From: Alphaproteobacteria bacterium
Lineage (GTDB): Bacteria; Pseudomonadota; Alphaproteobacteria; Rhodospirillales; Rhodospirillaceae
Assembly (NCBI GenBank): GCA_003250275.1
Contig: QKGW01000174.1
Span: forward strand, 1 to 10,093
DNA length: 10,093 nucleotides
Direction of reading: 5' to 3'
This document shows positions 1 through 7,884 of this stretch, one piece after another; the stretch's first letter is position 1; each line of letters starts with the position of its first letter. The position numbers and the translations under genes were made by a program. A model generated the notes under the pieces. That model did not search any database and had not been told where the DNA came from. It saw nothing but the letters and a program-made list of their open reading frames with translations.

Positions 1-691
1 CGGGCGGCCCGAGGCGCGCGCCCGGCTCGGCGAGCACGACGTCGGCCTGCTGCAACACGCTGTCGGTCACCGGGTCGAACGCCGGGTCGGCGAGCACCGC
101 GATCAGCGGCAGGCCACGCTCGGCGAGTTTCCGCAGCGCGAGGCTCACGCGCGGACCCTGTACCAGCGCGAACGCGCCGTCCTGCACCCGCGCGCCCATG
201 CTGCCGGTCACCAGCACCAAAGGCGCGTCCTGCAACACCGCCAATTCCGCCGCCGCGACGATCGCCTCGCCCGCTGCCGCGCCGAAGGTGCCGCCCATGA
301 ACTGCACCTCGAACGCCGCCACCACCACCGGGTGGCCGTCGAGCTTGCCGTGCGCCACCGCGACCGCCTCGGCCTCGTGCGCCTGCTCCGCCGCTTCCTT
401 CAACCGGTCGCCGTAGCGCCGCGTGTCGCGGAACTTCAGCCGCGCCTCGGTCTGCCCCGGAATCTCGATCCGCGCGCCGCTCTCCGCCTCCATCAGCAGC
501 GCGAACCGCCGCGCCGCCGGAAGCGTCAGATGATGGTCGCAGTGCGGGCAAATCCGCCAGTTGGCGTCCATGTCGCGGTGGAATACCGTCGCGCCGCACT
601 TCGGACACGTCACCCACTGCGCCTCGCGCACCAGGCGCGGCTGAATCCAGCGCTTCAGCGTCGGACGAACGAAGTTTGTCAGCCAACTCAT
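1..691 (-). CDS. accD: Acetyl-CoA carboxylase carboxyltransferase beta subunit, divergent, 3' end cut by window
   Basis: The first 230 residues are visible and open to the window edge. AccD pairs with AccA as the carboxyltransferase that moves CO2 from biotin to acetyl-CoA, making malonyl-CoA for fatty acid synthesis. The N-terminus (MSWLTNFVRP) and the four-Cys zinc finger (C29, C32, C48, C51, then DHH) are typical of AccD, as are LKFRDTRRYGDRLKEA near 85-100 and FMGG at 131-134. The ATG at 691 has GGAG (701-704) nine bases upstream. The catalytic core is odd. The usual SGGARMQE is SMGARVQD (164-171), and the usual GGVTAS-AMLGD stretch is DPVTDSVLQQAD (206-217). Both Gly-Gly pairs expected at the oxyanion holes are therefore missing, although the reading frame is intact. 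It lies downstream of trpA, as in many alphaproteobacteria, but is separated by a repeat-filled spacer. It may be a working but unusual AccD, or a non-catalytic paralogue. Family membership is firm; activity is uncertain. Confidence 0.9.
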   Translation of the reverse strand, partial: MSWLTNFVRPTLKRWIQPRLVREAQWVTCPKCGATVFHRDMDANWRICPHCDHHLTLPAARRFALLMEAESGARIEIPGQTEARLKFRDTRRYGDRLKEAAEQAHEAEAVAVAHGKLDGHPVVVAAFEVQFMGGTFGAAAGEAIVAAAELAVLQDAPLVLVTGSMGARVQDGAFALVQGPRVSLALRKLAERGLPLIAVLADPAFDPVTDSVLQQADVVLAEPGARLGPP

Positions 692-700
692 GCGGCGTGT

Positions 701-704
701 CTCC
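701..704 (-). promoter_or_regulatory. Ribosome binding site of accD
   Basis: GGAG on the minus strand, nine bases before the ATG at 691. It supports that start and shows that the divergent accD still has translation signals. Confidence 0.6.
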
Positions 705-709
705 GAAGG

Positions 710-896
710 CCAAGGGCTCCGCCCTTGGAACCCGCCAGGGGCCTTGGGCCCCTAGAACCCCTTTACTGGTTTTTCGCGCGTCAGCGCAATCCTATGCACG
801 GCCACGTGACCGTCTTAAGGCGCTACGCGCGAAAACCAGAGCGCAAGGGGTCTGGGGCCCGAGGCCCCAGCGGGGTGCAGGGGCAGCGCCCCTGCA
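710..896. repeat. Inverted pair of about 76-bp hairpin-rich intergenic repeats between trpA and accD
   Basis: Two imperfect copies of one element face each other: left arm 710-786, right arm 821-896, with 34 bp between them. The reverse complement of the right arm matches the left arm along its length, with small indels. The best shared block is CTGGTTTT(T)CGCGCGT(C)AGCG (766-786 against 821-838). Each arm holds two short perfect hairpins. These are 710-717/721-728 (8 bp) and 737-743/747-753 (7 bp) in the left arm, and 852-859/863-870 (8 bp) and 876-884/888-896 (9 bp) in the right arm. All loops are 3 nt. The arms could also pair with each other as one long stem. The layout resembles the small non-coding palindromic repeats dispersed between genes in many high-GC proteobacteria. 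No open frame here looks like a real gene. A role in ending or stabilising the trp mRNA ahead of accD is inferred. Confidence 0.8.
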
Positions 897-903
897 TTTG
901 ATG

Positions 904-1731
904 TTACGCCCGCGCGCCGTGGACGCCGGCGGCGAGTTCGCCGACGAACGCGGCGACCGCCGGGATGGTTTCCGGCGTCGCCTGGTTTTCCGGCGTGAGG
1001 GTGGCGGCGAGTTTGTCGATCACCGCCGAGCCGACCACGGCGGCGTCGGCGATGCGCGCCATTTCGGCTGCCTGACCCGGCGTCTTGATGCCGAAGCCGA
1101 CGGCGACCGGCAGGTCGGTATGCTTGCGGATCCGCGCGACCGCCTGTTCGACCTGGGCGGCGGCGGCGGAGCGGGTGCCGGTGATGCCGAGCACCGCGAC
1201 GTAGTAGAGGAAGCCGCCCGCGTGGGCGAGGATCTTCGGCAGGCGCGCGTCGTCGGAGGTCGGGGTGGCGAGGCAGATGAAGTCGAGCCCGTGGCGCTTG
1301 AGCGCGGGGGTGAGTTCGTCGGCCTCTTCCGGCGGCACGTCGACGACGATCACGCCGTCGGCACCGGCTTCGGCGGCATCGGCGGCGAAGCGGGAGACGC
1401 CGTAGCTGTCGATCGGGTTGTAGTAGCCCATCAGGATGATCGGGGTATCGGTGTCGACCGCGCGGAAGGCGTAGAGCTGCGCGATGGTCTTTTTCATCGA
1501 GGCCCCGGCGGCGAGCGCGCGCAGCGCCGCCTTCTGGATCGACGGGCCGTCGGCCATCGGGTCGGTGAACGGCATTCCGAGTTCGATGACGTCGGCGCCG
1601 GCCTCGGGCAGCGCCTGCATCAGCGCGGTGGCGGTGGCCTCGTCGGGGTCGGTGGCGGCGACGTAGACGACGAGGGCGGCGCGGTTCGCGGCCTTGAGTT
1701 CGGCGAAGCGGCGGGAGAGACGTGCGGTCAT
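904..1731 (-). CDS. trpA: Tryptophan synthase alpha subunit
   Basis: This 275-residue TIM-barrel protein cleaves indole-3-glycerol phosphate to indole and glyceraldehyde 3-phosphate, and passes indole to TrpB through the alpha2beta2 complex. The catalytic Glu lies in VIELGMPFTDPMADGP (E50) and the catalytic Asp is D61 in the same block. The loop motif LGITGTRSAA and the phosphate-binding GFGI and VVGSAVID segments are present. Length is normal for the family. The start at 1731 lies 2 nt after the trpB stop, so the two subunits are almost certainly co-translated. One small departure is AATDPD at 25-30, where the family usually has AGDP or LGDP. A repeat-rich spacer follows before accD. Confidence 0.97.
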   Translation of the reverse strand: MTARLSRRFAELKAANRAALVVYVAATDPDEATATALMQALPEAGADVIELGMPFTDPMADGPSIQKAALRALAAGASMKKTIAQLYAFRAVDTDTPIILMGYYNPIDSYGVSRFAADAAEAGADGVIVVDVPPEEADELTPALKRHGLDFICLATPTSDDARLPKILAHAGGFLYYVAVLGITGTRSAAAAQVEQAVARIRKHTDLPVAVGFGIKTPGQAAEMARIADAAVVGSAVIDKLAATLTPENQATPETIPAVAAFVGELAAGVHGARA

Positions 1732-1733
1732 GA

Positions 1734-2951
<1,218 letters not shown>

Positions 2952-3051
2952 GGCACGCTCAATGGCTCGATTGCGGGCGCGGCCTCGGGAGGGCAGCCCG
3001 CGGAAAGTTTGACGAATGACGCGATACCGCGCCGGAATCCAGGAAAAAGCG

Positions 3052-3705
3052 TCACCAGCTCGCGCGGGCGTTCTTGGCGGCGCGGAGGAAGGCGGCAATG
3101 CGGGCCGGGTCCTTGACGCCGGGTGCGGCTTCGACGCCGGAGGAGACGTCCACCGCGCCCGCGCCGCTTTCGGCGACCGCGCGTTCGACGTTCTCCGGGG
3201 TGAGGCCGCCCGCGAGCATCCACGGCGTCTCGCCGCGCCACGCCTGGAGCAGCTGCCAGGGGAAGCTGCGCCCGAGGCCGCCCGGACGGGCGTCGGTTTC
3301 GGTCGGCTTGGTGTCGAACAGCAGCCAGTCGGCATGGTTGTCGTAGGCGTGCGCGGCGGTCACGTCGGCGGCGGTGGCGATGCCGATCGCCTTCATCACC
3401 GGCAGGCCGAATTCGAGGCGCACCGCGTCGACGCGGTCGGGCGGCTCGTTGCCGTGGAGCTGGATCAGGTCGAGGCGGAAGCGTTGCAGCACCGCGTTGA
3501 GTTCGTCGTCGGTGGGGTCGACGAACAGGCCGACCTTGGTGATCTCGTCGGGCAGCGCGTCGGCGAGATCGGCGGCGGCCTCCGGCGCGATCGCGCGCGG
3601 TGAGCCGGGGTAGAACACGAAACCGGCGAAGTCCGTGCCGTGCTCGACGGCGGCGTCGAGGCCGTCGGGCTCGGTGAGGCCGCAGATCTTGACGAGCACG
3701 CTCAT
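3052..3705 (-). CDS. trpF: Phosphoribosylanthranilate isomerase
   Basis: This 217-residue TIM-barrel enzyme performs the Amadori rearrangement of N-(5-phosphoribosyl)anthranilate to CdRP in tryptophan synthesis. The catalytic Cys is C8 in VKICGLT, and the catalytic Asp is D131 in LLFDTK. GFVFYPGSPRAI, IQLHGNE, GGLGRSFPW and the phosphate-binding AGGLTPENV and DVSSGVE segments are all in family order. The ATG at 3705 overlaps the pyrF stop as ATGA, which indicates translational coupling. trpC and trpD are not in the window; in many alphaproteobacteria they lie elsewhere, apart from trpFBA. Confidence 0.97.
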   Translation of the reverse strand: MSVLVKICGLTEPDGLDAAVEHGTDFAGFVFYPGSPRAIAPEAAADLADALPDEITKVGLFVDPTDDELNAVLQRFRLDLIQLHGNEPPDRVDAVRLEFGLPVMKAIGIATAADVTAAHAYDNHADWLLFDTKPTETDARPGGLGRSFPWQLLQAWRGETPWMLAGGLTPENVERAVAESGAGAVDVSSGVEAAPGVKDPARIAAFLRAAKNARASW

Positions 3706-4430
3706 GACGCCGCGCCCGCGCGGATGCCGATGTCGGCGGCGATGCGGCGCGCCGCGTCGTAGGGATCGGCGGCCTTGGTGATCGGGCGGCCGATGACGAG
3801 GATGTCCGCGCCCTCGGCGAGGGCCTCGGCGGGGGTCATCACCCGCTTCTGGTCGTGGGTGTCGCCCGCCGCCGGGCGGATGCCGGGGACGATGCGCAGC
3901 ATGTGGCCGAACTCGGCCTTGAGCCGCTTCGCTTCGTGCGCGGAGCAGACGAGGCCGTCCATCCCCGCTTCCGCGGCGAGCGCGGCGAGGCGGTGGGCCT
4001 GGTCGGCGGTGGCGGAATTCACCCCGATCTGCGCGAGGTCGGCGTCGTCGAAGCTGGTCAGCACGGTGACCGCGATCAGCTTCGGCGGTGCGGCGGAGAC
4101 CTTGTCGGCGCTCTCGTAGGCGATCTCGCGCGCCGCCTTCATCATCGCGAGCCCGCCGATGGCGTGGAGCGTGAGGTAGCGCGGCTTGAGCGGGATCACC
4201 GACTGGAGCGCGGCGGCGACGGTGTTGGGGATGTCGTGCAGCTTGAGGTCGAGGAAGATGTCCTTGCCCGAGGCGCGCGCGATCTGGCGGATGCCCTCGG
4301 GGCCGTTGGCGCAGAAGAACTCGAGCCCGAGCTTGAGGCCGCCGACGTGTTCGGCGATCTGCGCGGCGAGACGCGTGGCGACGCCGAGGTCGGGCGTGTC
4401 GATGGCACAGAAGATCGGATTGGCGGTCAT
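3702..4430 (-). CDS. pyrF: Orotidine 5'-phosphate decarboxylase
   Basis: This 242-residue enzyme catalyses the last step of UMP synthesis, decarboxylating OMP. Active-site residues are visible: D11 (AIDTPD), K33 (LKLG), and the diagnostic DLKLHDIPNT at 61-70, which supplies D61, K63 and D66. VPGIRP (181-186) and IGRPIT (213-218) form the phosphate-binding end of the barrel. Length is normal. The ATG at 4430 has AAGGA (4440-4444) nine bases upstream. The gene overlaps trpF by 4 nt at its 3' end. A 9-bp hairpin lies between lapA and this gene. Confidence 0.97.
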   Translation of the reverse strand: MTANPIFCAIDTPDLGVATRLAAQIAEHVGGLKLGLEFFCANGPEGIRQIARASGKDIFLDLKLHDIPNTVAAALQSVIPLKPRYLTLHAIGGLAMMKAAREIAYESADKVSAAPPKLIAVTVLTSFDDADLAQIGVNSATADQAHRLAALAAEAGMDGLVCSAHEAKRLKAEFGHMLRIVPGIRPAAGDTHDQKRVMTPAEALAEGADILVIGRPITKAADPYDAARRIAADIGIRAGAAS

Positions 4431-4439
4431 GGAGGAGAT

Positions 4440-4444
4440 TCCTT
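4440..4444 (-). promoter_or_regulatory. pyrF ribosome binding site, possibly in a small hairpin
   Basis: AAGGA on the minus strand, nine bases before the pyrF ATG. It is followed by ATC and TCCT, so AGGA could pair with TCCT (4 bp, 3-nt loop). This is too short to be stable alone, but it lies just after the larger hairpin at 4452-4479. Confidence 0.5.
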
Positions 4445-4451
4445 ACACAAA

Positions 4452-4479
4452 CGCTCCGAGTTTACGGGGTCTCGGAGCG
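4452..4479 (-). terminator. Hairpin between lapA and pyrF, weak terminator or processing site
   Basis: A perfect 9-bp stem (CTCGGAGCG at 4471-4479 on the plus strand, pairing with 4452-4460) encloses a 10-nt loop. On the minus strand it is followed by TTTGTGT, an interrupted T-run. It starts about 26 nt after the lapA stop and ends about 20 nt before the pyrF start. It could partly terminate the ihfB-lapA mRNA or protect an mRNA end. The T-run is too poor for a confident full terminator. Confidence 0.5.
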
Positions 4480-4505
4480 ATGCGCCAGTACGCCGATGGT
4501 GAAGC

Positions 4506-4841
4506 TTAGGCGGCGTTGCCGGGCGGTGGCAGGGCTTGCGCGGCTTCGGCCGCGGCGGCGCGGCCGCGCAGGCTCGCGAGCTCGGCCTCGGCGACGCGGG
4601 CGCGGGTTTCGGCGTCGCGCGCGCGGCGCGCGGCGCGCCCGCCCGCGGCCATGCCGCCGACCAGGAGGCCGAGGATCAGCCCGATGGCGAGGCTGCCGAG
4701 CACGGTGAGGTAGAGCGACAGCCCGACCGTGAACGGCAGCGGCCAGAGATCGAGGACGATGTTCTGGCGGTTGGCGACGGCGAAGCCGATCGCCACCACG
4801 GCCAGGGGAAGTCCGATGATCCAGGTGAGCAGACGTAGCAC
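4506..4841 (-). CDS. lapA: LapA-domain (DUF1049) small membrane protein
   Basis: A 111-residue protein with two hydrophobic segments (about 4-23 and 41-66) joined by the short NRQNIVLDLWPLPFTVG stretch typical of LapA-domain proteins. An Arg/Ala/Glu-rich tail (about 71-103) probably forms a cytoplasmic coiled coil. In enterobacteria, LapA and LapB take part in control of lipopolysaccharide assembly; LapB is not seen here, and in alphaproteobacteria the role is inferred only. The start is GTG at 4841, supported by AGGA at 4850-4853 with eight bases between. This Shine-Dalgarno overlaps the ihfB stop codon, so the two genes form a transcription unit with 11 nt between them. The ihfB-lapA-pyrF order is common in alphaproteobacteria. 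Confidence 0.88.
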   Translation of the reverse strand: MLRLLTWIIGLPLAVVAIGFAVANRQNIVLDLWPLPFTVGLSLYLTVLGSLAIGLILGLLVGGMAAGGRAARRARDAETRARVAEAELASLRGRAAAAEAAQALPPPGNAA

Positions 4842-4849
4842 GCGCGGTG

Positions 4850-4853
4850 TCCT
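4850..4853 (-). promoter_or_regulatory. lapA ribosome binding site overlapping the ihfB stop
   Basis: AGGA eight bases upstream of the GTG at 4841 decides that start. Its last base is shared with the stop codon of ihfB, which suggests coupled translation. Confidence 0.6.
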
Positions 4854-5149
4854 CAGGCGATGGCGTCTTCTTCGCCGTTGATGAGATCGCGCAGCTGCTT
4901 GCCGGTCTTGAAGTACGGCACGACCTTGGAACCGACGCGCACGGCGTCGCCGGTGCGCGGGTTGCGGCCGGTGCGGGCATCGCGGGTCTTGGTCGAGAAC
5001 GCGCCGAAGCCGCGCAGTTCGACCCGGTCGCCGCGCGCGAGCGCGAGGGTGATTTCTTCGAATATCGTCGCGACGATCCGCTCCACGTCCCTCTGGTAGA
5101 GGTGCGGATTGCGTTCTGCGAGACGGGCAATGAGTTCAGACTTTGTCAT
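4853..5149 (-). CDS. ihfB: Integration host factor beta subunit
   Basis: A 98-residue HU/IHF-family DNA-bending protein, which pairs with IhfA to bend DNA sharply in transcription, replication and recombination. MTKSELIARLAERNPHLYQRDVERIV is the IHF-beta N-terminus. VELRGFGAFSTKTRDARTGRNPRTGD carries the family signature, with the intercalating proline at 65. VVPYFKTGKQLRDLIN ends the core. The ATG at 5149 begins the conserved sequence; the frame is open upstream but not IHF-like. The Shine-Dalgarno is weak (GGGGA, about nine bases before the ATG). It is transcribed away from the rpsA terminator, so it should have its own promoter in 5150-5340. Confidence 0.96.
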   Translation of the reverse strand: MTKSELIARLAERNPHLYQRDVERIVATIFEEITLALARGDRVELRGFGAFSTKTRDARTGRNPRTGDAVRVGSKVVPYFKTGKQLRDLINGEEDAIA

Positions 5150-5340
5150 AGCGAGCAATCCCCGAGGGTTTCGACGAGGGGCGGTCCGCCCCGTTGCAAG
5201 CCCGAAGCCTAGGGCCGCCGCGCACAGGCGCGGGGGCCGAAAAATCGACCACTCGATGTAGCTGTTACCGACACTGCCAGATTTCAATCCCTGCTTCAAG
5301 GTTAACTGCCTTAGCGTAAAGGCTTTTTACACTCGCCCAA
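5150..5340 (-). promoter_or_regulatory. ihfB leader and likely promoter region
   Basis: A non-coding stretch between the rpsA terminator and ihfB, AT-richer around 5260-5340. It must hold the ihfB promoter if the terminator works, but I see no convincing -35/-10 pair; TTGAAG and TTGAAA on the minus strand lack good -10 partners. A compact inverted repeat GGGGCG/CGCCCC (5178-5183/5187-5192) lies in the leader. A plus-strand 5-bp hairpin (5308-5312/5319-5323) is followed by TTTTT, but no plus-strand gene needs it. Confidence 0.4.
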
Positions 5341-5369
5341 ACGAAAACGCCGCCCCGAGGGGCGGCGTT
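5341..5369 (-). terminator. Rho-independent terminator of rpsA
   Basis: A perfect 10-bp stem (5346-5355 with 5360-5369) has a 4-nt loop and is followed on the minus strand by TTTTCGTTT. It starts 27 bases after the rpsA stop codon. It separates rpsA from ihfB. Confidence 0.9.
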
Positions 5370-5396
5370 CCCGAATAAAGTGCGGAACCCCGAGGA

Positions 5397-7103
5397 TCAG
5401 GGGTTGGCCTTCTCGTCCTGAGCCTGGCGCAGAGCGGCGCCGAGGATGTCGCCGAGCGAAGCGCCGGAATCGGTCGAACCGTATTCGGCCATCGCCTGCT
5501 TTTCCTCGTCCATCTCGCGGGCCTTGATCGAGAGGGTGAGCTTGCGGCTCTTGGTGTCGACCTGGATGATCTTGGCGTCGACCTTCTCACCCACCGCGAA
5601 GCGCTCGACGCGCTGCTCGGACCGCTCGCGCGACAGGTCGCTCTTGCGGATGAAGCCGGTCGCGCCGCCTTCGGCGGGGCTCACCTCGAGGCCGCCGTCG
5701 GTCACCTGGGTGACGACGCAGGTCACCACGGCGCCCTTCTTGAGGCCCTTGGTGGCGTTCTCGAACGGGTCGTTGGTGAGCTGCTTGAGGCCGAGGCTGA
5801 TGCGCTCCTTGTCGACGTCGACGTCGAGGATCTTGGCGGTGACGGTGTCGCCCTTCTTGAAGGACTTGACCGCTTCCTCGCCGGTCATCTCCCAGGAGAT
5901 GTCGGAGAGGTGCACCATGCCGTCGATGTCGCCCGGCAGGCCGACGAACATGCCGAATTCGGTGATGTTCTTGACCTCGCCCTCGATGGCGGAACCCACC
6001 GGGTGGTTGGCGAGGAAGTCGGTCCACGGGTTGGACAGGCACTGCTTCAGGCCGAGGCTGATGCGGCGCTTGTTCGGATCGACGTCGAGCACCATGACTT
6101 CCACTTCCTGGCTGGTCGAGACGATCTTGCCGGGGTGGATGTTCTTCTTGGTCCAGGACATTTCCGAAACGTGCACGAGGCCTTCGACACCCGGCTCCAG
6201 CTCGACGAACGCGCCGTAGTCGGTGATGTTGGTGACGCGGCCGGTGAACTTGGTGCCGACCGGGTACTTGCCCTCGACGCCCGACCACGGGTCGGCTTCC
6301 AGCTGCTTCATGCCGAGGCTGATGCGCTGGGTCTCGGAGTTGAAGCGGATCACCTGCACCTTGATGGTCTGGCCGATGGTCAGAGCCTCGGACGGGTGAT
6401 TGATGCGCTTCCACGCGATGTCGGTGACGTGCAGCAGGCCGTCGACGCCGCCGAGATCAACGAACGCACCGTAATCGGTGATGTTCTTGACCACGCCGTC
6501 GAGGATCTGGCCTTCCTTGAGGTTCTCGATCAGCTCGCTGCGCTGCTCGGCACGGGTCTCTTCGAGAACCGCGCGGCGCGAAACCACGATGTTGCCGCGC
6601 GAGCGGTCCATCTTGAGGATCTGGAACGGCTGCGGCTGGCCCATCAGCGGCCCGATGTCGCGCACCGGACGGATGTCCACCTGGCTGCCCGGCAGGAACG
6701 CGACCGCGCCCGACAGGTCGACGGTGAAGCCGCCCTTGACGCGGCCGAAGATCACGCCGTTGACGCGCTGGTTGCCTTCGAACGCCTTCTCGAGCTCGTT
6801 CCACGACTCCTCGCGGCGTGCCTTCTCGCGCGAGAGCACAACGAGACCTTCGCGGTCCTCGTAGCGGTCGACGAACACCTCGATGGTGTCGCCCACCTTG
6901 ACCTCGGCCTTGTGGCCGAATTCCTTGAGCGGGACGCGGCCTTCGGACTTGAGGCCGACGTCGACCAAGGCGAAGTCGTTGTTGATGGTAACGATACGTC
7001 CGGTGAGAACCGAGCCTTCGAGGCTCGCGTTCTGGGCGAACGATTCTTCGAGAAGCGCGGCGAAATCTTCGTTCATCGCCGGGATGTTTCCGGTTTCGGT
7101 CAT
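5397..7103 (-). CDS. rpsA: 30S ribosomal protein S1
   Basis: A 568-residue protein with six S1 RNA-binding repeats at about 28-92, 110-178, 198-267, 283-354, 370-441 and 457-527. The first two normally dock on the ribosome; the others bind mRNA near the start site. Repeats 3 and 4 share NITDYGAFV, and repeat 5 has NITEFGMFV. Domain 6 ends with the Arg/Glu-rich DLSRERSEQRVERF, typical of true S1. The tail (EYGSTDSGASLGDILGAALRQAQ) is also typical. I chose the ATG at 7103, which has AAAGGA 11 bases upstream. The ATG at 7076 (MNEDFAALLEESF) is an alternative, where conserved sequence begins. It has its own leader after the cmk terminator. In other bacteria S1 represses its own translation, but no such element can be proven here. 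Confidence 0.97.
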   Translation of the reverse strand: MTETGNIPAMNEDFAALLEESFAQNASLEGSVLTGRIVTINNDFALVDVGLKSEGRVPLKEFGHKAEVKVGDTIEVFVDRYEDREGLVVLSREKARREESWNELEKAFEGNQRVNGVIFGRVKGGFTVDLSGAVAFLPGSQVDIRPVRDIGPLMGQPQPFQILKMDRSRGNIVVSRRAVLEETRAEQRSELIENLKEGQILDGVVKNITDYGAFVDLGGVDGLLHVTDIAWKRINHPSEALTIGQTIKVQVIRFNSETQRISLGMKQLEADPWSGVEGKYPVGTKFTGRVTNITDYGAFVELEPGVEGLVHVSEMSWTKKNIHPGKIVSTSQEVEVMVLDVDPNKRRISLGLKQCLSNPWTDFLANHPVGSAIEGEVKNITEFGMFVGLPGDIDGMVHLSDISWEMTGEEAVKSFKKGDTVTAKILDVDVDKERISLGLKQLTNDPFENATKGLKKGAVVTCVVTQVTDGGLEVSPAEGGATGFIRKSDLSRERSEQRVERFAVGEKVDAKIIQVDTKSRKLTLSIKAREMDEEKQAMAEYGSTDSGASLGDILGAALRQAQDEKANP

Positions 7104-7188
7104 GCCGAATGAATTCCTTTCTCGTGTCGCTATCCGGGCCAGCCGGTTTTTCCGGCGGTCTTGCCGCATGTGCGACCATGTTGCAACG
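7104..7188 (-). promoter_or_regulatory. rpsA leader
   Basis: An 85-bp gap between the cmk terminator and rpsA. It should hold the rpsA promoter and 5' leader. A small hairpin GCCGG-AAAAA-CCGGC (7142-7156) lies about 40 bases before the start codon. TTGCAA (7181-7186) could be a -35, but no clear -10 follows. Autoregulation by S1 binding here is only an inference from other bacteria. Confidence 0.35.
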
Positions 7189-7222
7189 AAAACCGCCGCC
7201 GACGCTGATGCGTCCGCGGTGG
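7189..7222 (-). terminator. Rho-independent terminator of the aroA-cmk unit
   Basis: On the minus strand, a stem of about 13 positions with two mismatches (7210-7222 against 7193-7205) has loop ATCA and runs straight into TTTTCGTT. It begins 17 bases after the cmk stop. It separates cmk from rpsA transcription. Confidence 0.75.
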
Positions 7223-7239
7223 TCGGGCTCCAGGGTACT

Positions 7240-7884
7240 CTACAGATCCGCGATGGTCTTCTTCCGGACCAGGGTGACCGCTTGGTCAAAGACCATATCG
7301 GCATCCATGTCGGTGGTGTCCAGAACCACGGCGTCGTTTGCCGGGGCGAGCGGAGCCACTTTGCGTTCGCGGTCGCGTTCGTCGCGGGCGAGCATGTCCG
7401 CGAGAACGCGCTCCTGTATAGCGTCGAAGCCCTTGCCCCGCAACTCCAGGGTTCGCCGGCGCGCGCGCTCCTCGGCGGAGGCGGTGACGAAGAGCTTGAG
7501 GTCGGCCGCCGGGCAGACCACCGTGCCGACGTCGCGGCCGTCGAGAACCGCGCCGGTACAAGGGCTTGGCGGGTTGGCGGCGAAGGCGCGCTGGAAGTCG
7601 AGGAGGGCCGCGCGGACCTCGGGGATCGCCGCGACCTTGGAGGCCGCGTCGCCCGCCGCCTCTGTGCGCAGGCGGGGCGAATCGAGGAGACCGAGGTCGA
7701 GCGTGCGGGCCGCGCGTTCGGAGGTTGCGGCGTCGGCGGGGTCGCCGCCCGCGTCGAGCACGGCGACGCCGACGGCGCGGTAGAGCGCGCCGGTATCGAG
7801 GTAGGCGAGGCCGAATTCCGCCGCGAGGCGGCGCGCGAGAGTGCCCTTGCCGGCGCCCGCCGGTCCGTCGATGGCGATGATCAT
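7240..7884 (-). CDS. cmk: Cytidylate kinase
   Basis: This 214-residue P-loop kinase phosphorylates CMP and dCMP with ATP. The Walker A loop is GPAGAGKGT at 7-15. The DTGALYRA segment (30-37) and DGRDVGTVV (115-123) bind the nucleotide monophosphate, and RDERDRER (167-174) is the Arg-rich lid. It is slightly shorter than the roughly 225-residue enterobacterial enzyme. The ATG at 7884 overlaps the aroA stop as ATGA, so translation is probably coupled. The aroA-cmk-rpsA order is common in proteobacteria. An intrinsic terminator follows. Confidence 0.97.
   Translation of the reverse strand: MIIAIDGPAGAGKGTLARRLAAEFGLAYLDTGALYRAVGVAVLDAGGDPADAATSERAARTLDLGLLDSPRLRTEAAGDAASKVAAIPEVRAALLDFQRAFAANPPSPCTGAVLDGRDVGTVVCPAADLKLFVTASAEERARRRTLELRGKGFDAIQERVLADMLARDERDRERKVAPLAPANDAVVLDTTDMDADMVFDQAVTLVRKKTIADL

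Noticed and set aside
2952..3051. Possible attenuator or leader peptide between trpF and trpB
   Set aside because: No strong hairpin with a T-run and no short frame rich in Trp codons was found.
5283..5299. Direct repeat TTCAA spaced 12 bp upstream of ihfB, as an operator
   Set aside because: Too short, and it does not fit the IHF consensus; likely chance.
5587..6414. Repeated segments within rpsA as DNA repeats
   Set aside because: They are the homologous S1 protein domains, not a nucleotide repeat or CRISPR array.
5910..7112. Plus-strand frame of 400 codons
   Set aside because: Antisense to rpsA, whose six S1 domains are unmistakable.
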